A stretch of 58,349 nt of DNA from Gammaproteobacteria bacterium (GCA_016191205.1 JACPPB010000029.1:45690-104038), one strand, 5' to 3'; positions 1 to 8,529 are shown, counted from the first letter of the stretch. Notes: generated by a model from the letters alone, not told the origin. Numbers and translations are program-made.

Positions 1-593
1 CGCTGCTGGCGACCTGGGGCCTCAGCCTCGTCATGCAACAGATATTCCGCTCGACGTTCGGCCCCAAGGAAGTGAGTGCCACGCTCCCGGAATGGTTGAT
101 GGGGTCGTACCAGCCGGTCGAGGGGATCGACATCCCGTTGAACGGTCTGTTCGTGATGGCGCTGACATTATTGCTGACCTCCGCGGTGGGGCTGCTGATG
201 TTCCGCTCGCGCTGGGGCCTGCATGTCCGCGCCACTGTCCAGAACCGCGCCATGAGCGGCGCGGTGGGCATCGACACCGCAAAGGTGGACCGTCTGACCT
301 TTGCCCTGGGGTGCGGGATAGCCGGTGTTGCCGGCGCCGCGTTCACCACGATCGGATCCACCGGACCCACCAGCGGCTCGCTGTACATCGTCGATACCTT
401 CCTGGTGGTGGTATTCGGCGGCGCCCAGAGTCTGCTGGGCACCATTGCCTCGGCGTTCTCCATTGCGCAGGCGCAATCCACCCTCGAATTCTTCATGACG
501 GGCTCAATGGCCAAGGTGCTGACGCTGCTGACGATCATCGCGATCCTGATGGTGCGGCCCGAAGGGCTGTTCCGGTTGCGGGTGCGCAAGTGA
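1..593 (+). CDS. urtB: Urea ABC transporter permease UrtB (C-terminal part, 5' truncated by window edge)
   Basis: Integral-membrane permease of the ATP-driven urea importer UrtABCDE, related to LivH of branched-chain amino acid systems. The reading frame is open from base 3 (LLATWGLSLVMQQ...) with no start, so the gene begins upstream of the window; about 196 residues are visible. They include hydrophobic segments around LNGLFVMALTLLLTSAVG, a glycine/alanine-rich helix (GCGIAGVAGAAFTTIG) and the typical tail segment DTFLVVVFGGAQSLLGT. It is followed by urtC, urtD and urtE on the same strand, which supports the urea rather than a generic Liv assignment. The substrate-binding protein urtA should lie just upstream, outside the window. 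Confidence 0.9.
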   Translation, partial: LLATWGLSLVMQQIFRSTFGPKEVSATLPEWLMGSYQPVEGIDIPLNGLFVMALTLLLTSAVGLLMFRSRWGLHVRATVQNRAMSGAVGIDTAKVDRLTFALGCGIAGVAGAAFTTIGSTGPTSGSLYIVDTFLVVVFGGAQSLLGTIASAFSIAQAQSTLEFFMTGSMAKVLTLLTIIAILMVRPEGLFRLRVRK

Positions 594-627
594 GTCGGTG
601 TCGTCAGGTTGCGCGGGAGAAAGCAGC

Positions 628-1815
628 ATGAGCTTTGCGGGAAAGAGTCTTGTGAAGAAATTGGCGGCAACGCCCTGGTGGCGCGATTTCGGGTCGATCG
701 CCGTGCTTGCGCTGGTCATTTTCGCGGTACTGCCGCTGTGCCTCGATCTGTTTCGGCTCAATCTCGTCGGCAAGTACCTGACTTACGCTTTTGTCGCGGT
801 TGGCCTCGTCCTTTGCTGGGGCTACGGCGGCATTCTGAGTCTTGGGCAGGGTGTGTTCTTCGGGCTCGGCGGTTACTGCATGGCGATGTTTCTCAAGCTC
901 GAAGCATCGGATCCCGAAAGCACGAAAATCCAGTCGACACCCGGCATTCCCGATTTCATGGACTGGAATCAGTTGACCGCGCTGCCCGCATTCTGGGAGC
1001 CGTTCAAGAGTTTTACCTTTGCCCTGCTGGCAGTTCCGCTGGTACCCGCCGCGCTCGCGCTGGTGATCGGTCTTGCCATGTTCAAGCGCCGCGTTGGTGG
1101 CGTGTACTTTGCGATCATGACGCAGACCTTTGCCGCCATTCTCAGCATTCTGATTATCGGCCAGCAGGGCTATACCGGCGGCGTCAACGGCATAACCGAC
1201 CTCAAGACCCTGCACGGTTGGGATATTCGCACCGACGCGGCGAAATATCTTCTGTATTACATCAACGCCGTGCTGCTCCTGGGTACGGTGGCTCTCGGGC
1301 GCTGGGTGCTCAATACCAAGTTCGGAAAGCTGCTGCTGGCGCTGCGCGACAAGGAAGAACGCGTGCGTTTCTCGGGCTATGACGTCGCGAACTTCAAGAT
1401 CTTCGTGTTCTGTCTGGCGGCCATGTTTTCCGCGGTTGGCGGTGCCATGTTCACCTTGCAGGTAGGTTTCATGTCGCCCTCGTTCGTCGGGATCGTGCCC
1501 TCGATAGAAATGGTGATTTTCACCGCGGTCGGCGGCCGCCTGTCGCTGGTCGGCGCGGTCTACGGCAGCCTGCTGGTGAACTACGGCAAGTCGTATTTTT
1601 CGGAAACCTTCCCGGAACTGTGGCTGTTTTTCATGGGCGGATTGTTCATCGCGGTGGTGATGGTGTTTCCCAATGGCCTCGCCGGGCTCGCCGGGCAGTT
1701 TCGCGCCTGGCGTGCGAAGCGAAGTGGAGCGTCCGGTACAGCGCCAGAGCCGGTTTCCGCCACGCCTGACAGATCCGCGGTGCCGGCCTTCGGAGCCGAA
1801 GGAGGTCAGTCGTGA
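628..1815 (+). CDS. urtC: Urea ABC transporter permease UrtC
   Basis: Second inner-membrane permease of the urea importer (LivM-like), 395 residues. Multiple hydrophobic segments run through the protein, with the conserved stretch LCWGYGGILSLGQGVFFGLG early on and LLALRDKEERVRFSGYDV in the cytoplasmic loop that contacts the ATPases. I prefer ATG 628, preceded by GGGAGA, over an upstream in-frame GTG at 598. The C-terminal 35 or so residues are a polar, low-complexity tail. The stop overlaps the urtD start by 4 bases (GTGA), indicating translational coupling. Confidence 0.93.
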   Translation: MSFAGKSLVKKLAATPWWRDFGSIAVLALVIFAVLPLCLDLFRLNLVGKYLTYAFVAVGLVLCWGYGGILSLGQGVFFGLGGYCMAMFLKLEASDPESTKIQSTPGIPDFMDWNQLTALPAFWEPFKSFTFALLAVPLVPAALALVIGLAMFKRRVGGVYFAIMTQTFAAILSILIIGQQGYTGGVNGITDLKTLHGWDIRTDAAKYLLYYINAVLLLGTVALGRWVLNTKFGKLLLALRDKEERVRFSGYDVANFKIFVFCLAAMFSAVGGAMFTLQVGFMSPSFVGIVPSIEMVIFTAVGGRLSLVGAVYGSLLVNYGKSYFSETFPELWLFFMGGLFIAVVMVFPNGLAGLAGQFRAWRAKRSGASGTAPEPVSATPDRSAVPAFGAEGGQS

Positions 1816-2555
1816 GCAGCAACGCGATGGTGCTTGCCGTCGAGGACCTGAGTGTTTCCTTTGACGGCTTCAAGGCGGTCGACGGGCTCAATCTGTATGT
1901 GGAACAAAATGAACTGCGGGTGGTGATCGGACCCAATGGTGCCGGCAAGACCACCTTGCTCGATCTCATCTGCGGCCGCACGCGCGCGAGTGCCGGCAGC
2001 ATCAAGTTCAAGGATCAGGAACTCACCCGGTTGCCCGAACACCAGCGGGTGCGGCTCGGCATCGGCCGCAAGTTCCAGACGCCTTCGATCTATGAAGGCC
2101 TGAGTGTGTTCGAGAACCTGGAAATTTCCTATCCGCGTGGCCGCACCGTTTTCGGCAGCCTGTTTTTTCGCCGCGATGCCGCGGTAATCGAACGCGTGCG
2201 GGAGGTGGCGGGGCTCGTTGGTCTTGGCGACCGGATCGCGGACGCGGCGGAACTGTTGAGCCACGGCCAGAAGCAGTGGCTGGAGATCGGCATGTTGCTG
2301 ATGCAGGACCCGGAACTGCTGATGCTGGACGAGCCGGTCGCGGGCATGAGTGTCAGCGAACGCGAGCAGACCGCCAGGCTGCTCACGCGCATTTCGGCGA
2401 ATCGCTCGGTGATCGTGATCGAGCACGACATGGAATTCGTCAAACGTATCGCACATCGGGTGACGGTGTTGCACCAGGGCAAGGTCATCGCCGAAGGCAG
2501 CATGGCCCATGTGCAGGCCGATCCGAAAGTGATCGAAGTCTATCTGGGGCATTGA
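1812..2555 (+). CDS. urtD: Urea ABC transporter ATP-binding protein UrtD
   Basis: Cytoplasmic ATPase (LivG-like, 247 residues) energising urea uptake. Walker A GPNGAGKTT lies at residues 40-48, the signature-like LSHGQKQWLEIGMLL follows near residue 150, and Walker B with catalytic Glu is LLMLDEPVAGM. The LSHGQKQW form of the signature is typical of UrtD. The start is GTG 1812, preceded by a strong AAGGAGG at 1799-1805 and overlapping the urtC stop. An in-frame ATG at 1827 is the alternative. Confidence 0.94.
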   Translation: MSSNAMVLAVEDLSVSFDGFKAVDGLNLYVEQNELRVVIGPNGAGKTTLLDLICGRTRASAGSIKFKDQELTRLPEHQRVRLGIGRKFQTPSIYEGLSVFENLEISYPRGRTVFGSLFFRRDAAVIERVREVAGLVGLGDRIADAAELLSHGQKQWLEIGMLLMQDPELLMLDEPVAGMSVSEREQTARLLTRISANRSVIVIEHDMEFVKRIAHRVTVLHQGKVIAEGSMAHVQADPKVIEVYLGH

Positions 2556-2571
2556 TGCGAGGGCCGCCAAC

Positions 2572-3258
2572 GTGATCGAAGTCAGGGATTTCACCGTGAG
2601 TTACGGGGAGAGCGAGGTGGTGCATCAGGTGAACTTCGCCGCCGCGCAGGGCGAGATCGTTGCCGTGATGGGGCGCAACGGCATGGGCAAGAGCACTTTG
2701 TTCAAGGCATTGATCGGCATCCTGCCGACCAAGTCGGGGTCGCTGAAAGTGGCCGGCGACGAGCTCGGCGGCCTGCCCAGCCATACCCGGGTGCGGCGTG
2801 GACTCGCCTATGTACCCCAGGGCCGCATGGTGTTTCCAGGGCTGACCGTGCTCGAAAACATCATGACCGGACTGCGCGACCGGCGCGCCACCGTTCCCGC
2901 CGAGATCTACGAGCTGTTTCCCGTGCTGGCCGAGATGCGCGGCCGCAAGGCCGGCAATTTATCCGGTGGTCAGCAGCAACAACTGGTGATTGCGCGCGCG
3001 CTGGTAACCGAACCCAAGGTGCTGCTGCTCGACGAGCCGACCGAAGGCATTCAGCCGTCGATCATCAAGGACCTCGCGCGTCAGCTCAGGGAAATAAAGC
3101 GCCTGCGCGGACTCACCATTATCGTTTCCGAACAGGTGCTGAGTTTCGCGCTCGACGTGGCGGATCGCTTGCTGGTGATCGATCGCGGACAGATCGTGGA
3201 CGAAATGACCCGCGACCAGGCCGACGCTGCCGTACTGGGGCGTTACCTGTCGGTCTGA
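2572..3258 (+). CDS. urtE: Urea ABC transporter ATP-binding protein UrtE
   Basis: Second ATPase of the urea importer (LivF-like, 228 residues). Walker A GRNGMGKST is at residues 34-42, signature LSGGQQQQLVIARAL and Walker B VLLLDEPTEGIQP follow; the NGMGKST and EGIQPS wording is characteristic of UrtE. GTG 2572 lies 16 bases after the urtD stop with only a weak purine-rich stretch before it; there is no usable in-frame ATG. It completes the visible urtBCDE set and is followed after 64 bases by the formamidase gene. Confidence 0.93.
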   Translation: MIEVRDFTVSYGESEVVHQVNFAAAQGEIVAVMGRNGMGKSTLFKALIGILPTKSGSLKVAGDELGGLPSHTRVRRGLAYVPQGRMVFPGLTVLENIMTGLRDRRATVPAEIYELFPVLAEMRGRKAGNLSGGQQQQLVIARALVTEPKVLLLDEPTEGIQPSIIKDLARQLREIKRLRGLTIIVSEQVLSFALDVADRLLVIDRGQIVDEMTRDQADAAVLGRYLSV

Positions 3259-3322
3259 CTCCCGTTTTCACCCTACCGCGTGAATGCTTCGCGCGTTAAC
3301 CCGAGCAAAAGGAGTACACACT

Positions 3323-4549
3323 ATGCTAGAGACGCTGATCCACATCGATCCCAACATGGCCCCCGCGTCGCAAGGCGGTTTGCTGCACAACCGCTGGCAT
3401 CCCGACATCCCCATGGTGGCTACCGTGAAACCCGGGGCTTCGTTTCGCGTCGAGTGCGCGGACTGGACCGGCGGCCAGATCTTCGACGACGACTCGGCCA
3501 ATGATGTGCGCGATGTCGATCTGACCAAGGTGCACTACCTGAGCGGCCCGATCGGCGTCGAGGGCGCCGAGCCGGGCGATCTGCTGGTGGTCAACATTCT
3601 CGACATTGGAACCCTGCCGTCTTCCGACTGGGGCTTCACGGGCATCTTTGCGAAAAGTAACGGCGGCGGTTTTCTCACCGAACACTACCCCGACGCGCGC
3701 AAGGCGTGCTGGCAGTTCGAGGGTATCTACGCCAAATCGCGCCACATTCCCGGCTGCCGCTTTGCCGGCATCATGCACCCGGGCCTGATCGGCTGCCTGC
3801 CGTCGGCGGACTTGCTCAAGACCTGGAATCAGCGCGAAGCGGCGCTGGTCGCGACCGATCCCGGGCGCGTGCCGCCGCTGGCGGCGCTGCCGTACGCGGA
3901 CACCGCGCTGATGGGCAAGTTGACCGGCGCCGCGGCGGCCGAAGCCGCCAAATACGGTGCGCGCACGGTGCCGCCCCGCGAGCACGGCGGCAACTGCGAC
4001 ATCAAGAACCTGTCGCGCGGTTCCCAGGTCTATTTCCCCGTCTATGTGAAGGGCGGCGGCCTGTCGATGGGCGACCTGCACTTTTCCCAGGGCGACGGCG
4101 AGATCACCTTCTGCGGCGCCATCGAAATGGCCGGCTGGATCGAGATCAATGTCGATATCATCAAGGGCGGCATGCAGAAGTACGCGGTGACCAATCCGAT
4201 CTTCCGCCCGAGTCCCCTCGAGCCCAGGTACAACGATTATCTGATTTTTGAGGGTATCTCGGTCGACGAATCCGGCAAGCAGCACTATCTGGATGCCCAC
4301 GTCGCCTACCGACGCGCCTGCCTGAACGCCATCGAATACCTGAAGAAATTCGGCTACACGGGCGAGCAGGCCTACGCGATTCTCGGCACGGCGCCCGTCG
4401 AGGGCCATATCAGCGGCATTGTCGATATTCCCAACGCCTGCGCCACCCTGTGGCTTCCCACCGGGATCTTCGACTTCGATATCCGGTTGACGCCACAGGG
4501 CCCGGTCCGCCAACAGTTTGGTGGCATCGATCTGGCCGTCACCACCTGA
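3323..4549 (+). CDS. fmdA: Formamidase (acetamidase/formamidase family)
   Basis: Hydrolyses formamide, and possibly other short amides, to the acid plus ammonia in the cytoplasm. The 408-residue length matches the family, and conserved stretches are visible: HNRWHPDIPMVATVKPG, CADWTGGQI near the N-terminus, and HGGNCDIKNLSRGS plus FSQGDGEITFCGAIE in the middle. ATG 3323 has an excellent AAAAGGAG at 3307-3314; the frame stays open 13 codons further upstream but lacks a ribosome site there. It sits between the urea transporter genes and fmdB, all on one strand, which suggests a common amide/urea nitrogen-scavenging operon. Substrate choice (formamide versus acetamide) is inferred from family only. 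Confidence 0.93.
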   Translation: MLETLIHIDPNMAPASQGGLLHNRWHPDIPMVATVKPGASFRVECADWTGGQIFDDDSANDVRDVDLTKVHYLSGPIGVEGAEPGDLLVVNILDIGTLPSSDWGFTGIFAKSNGGGFLTEHYPDARKACWQFEGIYAKSRHIPGCRFAGIMHPGLIGCLPSADLLKTWNQREAALVATDPGRVPPLAALPYADTALMGKLTGAAAAEAAKYGARTVPPREHGGNCDIKNLSRGSQVYFPVYVKGGGLSMGDLHFSQGDGEITFCGAIEMAGWIEINVDIIKGGMQKYAVTNPIFRPSPLEPRYNDYLIFEGISVDESGKQHYLDAHVAYRRACLNAIEYLKKFGYTGEQAYAILGTAPVEGHISGIVDIPNACATLWLPTGIFDFDIRLTPQGPVRQQFGGIDLAVTT

Positions 4550-4646
4550 CATCGAGCCGAGGCCCCGCGCGGCGGCTGGAGGCTGTCAGCCGTGGCGTGG
4601 CCGGAACCCGACAGAGTGTATGCCGCCAAAGAGGAGTAGTGATTTC

Positions 4647-4937
4647 ATGCCGCTATACGAATACCGCTGTGTCTGCGGCAATCGCATCGATCAATTGCGA
4701 GCGCTGGCCATCCGCGATGTCCCCGCTGACTGTGAGCGCTGCGGCGCGCCGGCCGCGCGCGTGGTATCGGCGCCGCGTCTGGCGGTTGTCGCGGCGACCA
4801 CGCGCCTTGCCCATGAGCACAACGAGCGCAGTGCCCATGAACCGCGGAAGGTGACTCGCACGACATCCGGTCAGCCCTGCGCTGCCCATAGGCAGCACGG
4901 CCACCACCCGGGGCGACCCTGGATGCTGGGGCATTGA
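4647..4937 (+). CDS. fmdB: FmdB-type zinc-ribbon protein
   Basis: Small protein (96 residues) of the FmdB/CxxC_CxxC_SSSS family found beside formamidases. The N-terminus MPLYEYRCVCGNRIDQL has one CxC pair, followed by CERCGAPAARVVSAPRL, giving the four cysteines expected of a zinc ribbon. ATG 4647 is preceded by AAAGAGGAG at 4628-4636. The C-terminal part is basic and His-rich (HRQHGHHPGR) and resembles no domain I recognise. Published members are proposed regulators of formamidase expression; the role here is inferred from linkage to fmdA. Confidence 0.85.
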   Translation: MPLYEYRCVCGNRIDQLRALAIRDVPADCERCGAPAARVVSAPRLAVVAATTRLAHEHNERSAHEPRKVTRTTSGQPCAAHRQHGHHPGRPWMLGH

Positions 4938-5011
4938 TGGGCGGGTGAAAAGGCGTCCGGGGAAAGAAGATGCCCCGCGACGCCTTGCCATCCGCTACGA
5001 GGATGCGACCG

Positions 5012-5033
5012 GGACCGACGCTGGCGTCGGTCC
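5012..5033. terminator. Hairpin between convergent fmdB and monooxygenase genes
   Basis: A 9-bp perfect stem (GGACCGACG / CGTCGGTCC) with a 4-base loop (CTGG) lies in the 127-bp convergent gap. There is no run of T on either side, so it may stop or protect transcripts from both directions rather than act as a classic intrinsic terminator. Confidence 0.4.
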
Positions 5034-5064
5034 TTCAACGTCGGCCGCTCCCCGCTCGCGCTAC

Positions 5065-5355
5065 TCAGGCTTTCTTGTCGAAGTAACGGATCGAGGGCGG
5101 CGCGGCAACCCAGTTCGCGAGCTGGCCGATCACGCCGGTCTCGGTGCGCCAGGCGAAATATTTTTCATAGGCCTGACGGGACTCCCATTTCTCGATGGCC
5201 ACGATCGTGGTCGGATCGTCCTGGTCCTGATGGGCGTAGACCTCGATGCAGCCCGGGTAGGTGCGGGTCGATGGCAGCAATGCGCCAAGGCCTTCGAGCG
5301 TGTCTTTGACAGCTTCGGGTTTCACTTTCAGTTCGAGCAGTACGGTGCAGGTCAT
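5065..5355 (-). CDS. Antibiotic biosynthesis monooxygenase (ABM) family protein
   Basis: A 96-residue dimeric ferredoxin-like-fold protein, probably cytoplasmic. The pattern of an N-terminal strand (TCTVLLELKVKPEAVKDTLEGL), a central PGCIEVYAHQDQDDPTTIVAIEKWES and the following RQAYEKYFAW is typical of ABM/YgiN-like enzymes that oxidise quinols or related aromatics, or that act as stress-related cofactor-free monooxygenases. The substrate is unknown. The start is ATG 5355, preceded on its strand by GGAGAACCC. It is convergent with fmdB and lies about 110 bases downstream of the DoxX-like gene on the same strand. Confidence 0.82.
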   Translation of the reverse strand: MTCTVLLELKVKPEAVKDTLEGLGALLPSTRTYPGCIEVYAHQDQDDPTTIVAIEKWESRQAYEKYFAWRTETGVIGQLANWVAAPPSIRYFDKKA

Positions 5356-5466
5356 GGGGTTCTCCTTCCGGCTTTGTGATGAGTTGTTATGGTCAGGGGC
5401 CGCGCTTGCGGGCCCCGGATACTAGGGCAACCCCGCCACCGTGCCAAGCGGCTCGGGCGCACGGGA

Positions 5467-6132
5467 TCAGTCGATGGCGACGGCGCCGGTGCCACGGGCC
5501 AGCCAGTAATCGAGGCTGACGTAACGACCGCCCCCCGAGAAAAACAGGCTGAGCAGCAGGATGAAATAGGTGGCGGCGAACTCGATGCCGTTATTCAGCA
5601 CCACGAAGTTGCCCTTTTCCGTCAGCCAGTCGTAGTTGCCGTGCTCCCGCAGCAGGCTGCGGGCCGCGCTCACCCGCTGTCCGACTTCGACGCTGTTCTC
5701 GAGGCTGCGCTCGGCGGCAGGAATGCCCACCATCGCCAGCACCTTGGCGGTGCTGGTGTCGGGATCGCCGGGCGCGATCGCGAACCAGCCGTGCTGCCAG
5801 TGCACCGTGGCGGTGGCGACCGCCATGGAGATCATCAGGGGTATCGCGAACCAGCGCACCGCCAGCCCGAGCAGCAACGCGAACCCACCGAACAATTCGG
5901 CACTGGCCGCCAGCGCCACCATCAGCGCGGGAACCGGTAACCCGAGGCCCCAGTCGGGATTGCCGAACCAGGCGACCATGTCGTCCCAGTTGCGGAATTT
6001 GTGCAGCCCGACCGCGATCATGACCGGTGCCAGATAGAGTCGCATCAACAGCGGGGGAAGGCCGTCGAGATGGCGCAGGCGCCGGAACAACCCCTGGTGC
6101 AGTTTGCCGTACGCGGTGATCAGTCCAGACAT
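5467..6132 (-). CDS. DoxX-like membrane protein
   Basis: A 221-residue inner-membrane protein with four or more hydrophobic segments. RLYLAPVMIAVGLHKFRNWDDMV followed by WFGNPDWGLGLPVPALMVALAASAELFGGFALLLGLAVR matches the DoxX/SURF4-like family, where the helix ending in ELFGG is a hallmark. ATG 6132 is chosen because AGGAG lies 8 bases upstream; the frame extends further only by overlapping the neighbouring flavoprotein gene. An unusual insert of about 70 polar residues (HWQHGWFAIAPGDPD...) precedes the last membrane segment. DoxX proteins take part in quinone or thiol redox chemistry; the function here is not known. Confidence 0.85.
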   Translation of the reverse strand: MSGLITAYGKLHQGLFRRLRHLDGLPPLLMRLYLAPVMIAVGLHKFRNWDDMVAWFGNPDWGLGLPVPALMVALAASAELFGGFALLLGLAVRWFAIPLMISMAVATATVHWQHGWFAIAPGDPDTSTAKVLAMVGIPAAERSLENSVEVGQRVSAARSLLREHGNYDWLTEKGNFVVLNNGIEFAATYFILLLSLFFSGGGRYVSLDYWLARGTGAVAID

Positions 6133-6202
6133 CGGAGACACTCCTGTGGGGTGGTGGTGGCAATCCCGCGCCGCTGATGACGGCACGGCAACAGTGATGC
6201 AG

Positions 6203-7723
6203 TCAACGGGGAAAGACCGGATTCTGTGCCGCCGCTTTCGCGTAGTAGCGGTCCAGCGGTTCGGATTGGCCGAATTCGGTGACGATGCGAGCGTGACGGC
6301 GCTGCAGATCCCGGGGGCTGCGCACACCGCAACTGTGGGCGATCACGCCCACTTCGCGGACGAGGTTGGCGACGTAATGGGCGACGCGCGCCGCCTTGTC
6401 GGCCGGGTCCAGTCCGCGCTGCAAATCCGGATTGTGCGTGGTCACTCCGGTGGGGCAGGTGTTGCGATTGCATTGCATCGCCTGGATGCAGCCCAGCGCG
6501 AACATGAAACCCCGCGCCGACACCACGAAGTCGGCACCCACGCACAGCGCCCAGGCCACATCGACCGGCAGGATGAGCTTGCCGGCCGCGATGACGCGGA
6601 TGCGCTCACGCAGGCCGTATTCGCGCAGCGTGTCCACCACCGCAGGCAGGCTTTCGCGAATGCCCAGCCCGGCGTGGTCCATGAGGCTCTGGGGCGCCGC
6701 GCCGCTGCCGCCATCGCCGCTGTCGAGCGTGATGAAATCCGGGGCCGCCCCTTCCGGCCCGCGGCGCAGTACTTCCAGACAGAGCTCATCGAGAAACCCG
6801 GTACCGCCGATCACCAGCTTGAAGCCGACCGGCTTGCCGGTGACCGCGCGGATGTGGGCGATCATGTCGAGCAATTGCGCGACGTTGCGTACTTCGGGAT
6901 GGCCGTTGGGGCTTATCGAATCATGCCCGACCGGAATGCCGCGAATGTGGGCCACTTCCTCGGTCACCTTGATCCCCGGCAGGATGCCGCCCTTGCCGGG
7001 TTTGGCGCCCTGGCTCAGCTTCAGCTCGAACATTTTTATTTGCTGGTGCGCGGCGAGTTCGCGCAGGCGCTCGTCGCTGAGGCGGCCCTGGGCGTCGCGC
7101 ACGCCGTATTTCGCGGTGCCGATCTGAAATACCAGATCGCAACCCCCGTCGAGGTGGTACGGGGAAAGCCCGCCCTCTCCCGTATTGAGCCAGCACCCGG
7201 CGCGCGCGGCGCCGCCGGACAGGGCCAGCGTCGCCACTTTCGAAATGGCGCCATAGCTCAGCGCGGACACATTGAAAAACGACCGCGCCCGATAGGGGTT
7301 GGCACAATGCGGACCGATCAACAGCGGCCCCGCCATCACCGCGTCTTCTTCCAGCGTGGGGAAGACCTCCGGCACAAAGAGCACGGCGCCGGGCGCCGCC
7401 AGGTTGGCGGTGGAACCAAAGGCGAGGGTGCTGTCGACGTTCTTGGCAGCGCGATAGACCCAACTGCGCTGAGCGCGATTGAACGGCATTTCCTCGCGAT
7501 CCATCGCAAAGAAGTACTGCCGGAAGAAATGCCCCAGGCGTTCGAAGCAGTAGCGAAAGCGTCCGATCACCGGAAAGTTGTGGAGGATCGCGTGGCGCTT
7601 CTGGCGCACGTCGTGGACGTACATCCACAGGACCGCCAGCACACCCATGACCAGCATGGCGAGTACACCCACCGCGAATACCTGCAATCCCAGTATCCAG
7701 ACCGACAACCCGTAATCCGCCAT
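6203..7723 (-). CDS. FMN-binding glutamate synthase-like protein with N-terminal membrane anchor
   Basis: A 506-residue protein. Residues 1 to about 35 form one or two membrane helices (VWILGLQVFAVGVLAMLVMGV), and the rest is the FMN-binding central domain of GltB. Motifs include SFFNVSALSYGAIS, LNTGEGGLSPYH, KLSQGAKPGKGG, LDSGDGGSGAAPQSLMDHAG and the Fe-S-associated MQCNRNTCPTGVTTHN. It lacks the N-terminal glutamine amidotransferase domain, so it is not a complete glutamate synthase large subunit. Such stand-alone proteins are widespread and their reaction is unclear. The downstream DoxX-like gene starts 70 bases after the stop on the same strand, so the two may be co-transcribed. Confidence 0.9.
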   Translation of the reverse strand: MADYGLSVWILGLQVFAVGVLAMLVMGVLAVLWMYVHDVRQKRHAILHNFPVIGRFRYCFERLGHFFRQYFFAMDREEMPFNRAQRSWVYRAAKNVDSTLAFGSTANLAAPGAVLFVPEVFPTLEEDAVMAGPLLIGPHCANPYRARSFFNVSALSYGAISKVATLALSGGAARAGCWLNTGEGGLSPYHLDGGCDLVFQIGTAKYGVRDAQGRLSDERLRELAAHQQIKMFELKLSQGAKPGKGGILPGIKVTEEVAHIRGIPVGHDSISPNGHPEVRNVAQLLDMIAHIRAVTGKPVGFKLVIGGTGFLDELCLEVLRRGPEGAAPDFITLDSGDGGSGAAPQSLMDHAGLGIRESLPAVVDTLREYGLRERIRVIAAGKLILPVDVAWALCVGADFVVSARGFMFALGCIQAMQCNRNTCPTGVTTHNPDLQRGLDPADKAARVAHYVANLVREVGVIAHSCGVRSPRDLQRRHARIVTEFGQSEPLDRYYAKAAAQNPVFPR

Positions 7724-7841
7724 GAAATCCTCTTGTGTTGTTTGTTTACCGCCGGCCGTTTGGTCCCGACCCCGCTCCGTCCGTCGCCTGCCGGCTCGAC
7801 TGCCGCTTGGCAGCGCCCCGGCGGATGGCTATGATCCGCCG

Positions 7842-8213
7842 ATGTCAGCGCCCCAATCCAGCCCCTCCGCTATCGACCCCCGTCGCTCACGGCGCACCCG
7901 CTTCATCGCGCTGGCCAAAATATACGACCACGCCAGCCGCAAGGTGATCGGCTACCTGGGCGACATTGCCACCGGCGGCATGATGCTGCATGCGCACGAC
8001 AGGCTGTCCATGCCGGGTTCGCGCCTGGTCACCATTCACCTGCCCCATCCCGACAAGGGCATGGTGGCCATTGATGCCGGGATTCGCGTCGCCTGGCAAC
8101 AAAAGGATCCCGGCGGTTTGCGGCAGCAGCATGTCGGCTGCGAGTTCGTAGCCCTGGACCCCACCGACCGCCTGTTGCTGCTCCAGACCGCGCGCGCTTA
8201 CGGCATCGCCTAG
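7842..8213 (+). CDS. PilZ domain protein
   Basis: A 123-residue single-domain PilZ protein, a candidate cyclic-di-GMP receptor. The arginine-rich N-terminal segment (DPRRSRRTRF) and the downstream D-x-A/S-x-x-G motif (GDIATGGMML) correspond to the two c-di-GMP contact sites. The second motif has Ala where Ser is usual, which may weaken binding. ATG 7842 is favoured because the domain begins about 12 residues later; the open frame continues to an ATG at 7722 inside the divergent gene's start. The TAG stop directly abuts a MITE-like element. Confidence 0.78.
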   Translation: MSAPQSSPSAIDPRRSRRTRFIALAKIYDHASRKVIGYLGDIATGGMMLHAHDRLSMPGSRLVTIHLPHPDKGMVAIDAGIRVAWQQKDPGGLRQQHVGCEFVALDPTDRLLLLQTARAYGIA

Positions 8214-8214
8214 G

Positions 8215-8323
8215 GATACTCTGAATAACCACTTAATCGTCGTTCCCGCGCAGGCGGGAACCCAGGAATATCAGGGCCTTCTGGATGCCCGCTTCCGCGG
8301 GCATGACGGTTATTCAGAGTATC
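8215..8323. mobile_element. MITE-like element with perfect 16-bp terminal inverted repeats
   Basis: A 109-bp non-coding element bounded by GATACTCTGAATAACC (8215-8230) and its exact reverse complement (8308-8323). Inside are two further inverted pairs: CGTTCCCGCGCAGGCGGGAA and GCCCGCTTCCGCGGGC, flanked by CCCAG...CTGG. This resembles the common proteobacterial palindromic repeats with a CCCGC-GCGGG core. TAG occurs just before the left end (8211-8213, the stop of the PilZ gene) and right after the right end (8324-8326), hinting at a TA(G) target duplication that is one base off. No protein is encoded. Confidence 0.75.
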
Positions 8324-8529
8324 TAGCCGATCGCTGAAAACCCGCTGCGGTAGCCACCGGCGCCGAAGCGACCGACCGCTTTATCTTCCCGTTTTCTCTC
8401 CAGACGACATGCGACGTCATTGCAGGCAACGCATCCCCTGTCGTGGCCCGGAACCCCGCGGTGCACGACGGTCATGGGGCCGCTCTGTGCATCGCGTGTG
8501 CGCTGGTCTATAGTCAGCCGGACATCATC
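8324..8529. other. Intergenic stretch with no recognised gene
   Basis: Together with the flanking repeats this makes a 452-bp non-coding gap between the PilZ gene and the amidohydrolase gene. I see no open frame with family resemblance, no RNA gene and no clear promoter consensus. Confidence 0.5.

Noticed and set aside
6104..7834. A long plus-strand frame opposite the glutamate-synthase-like gene
   Set aside because: The minus-strand protein has intact FMN and Cys motifs; the plus-strand translation is compositionally typical of an antisense shadow.
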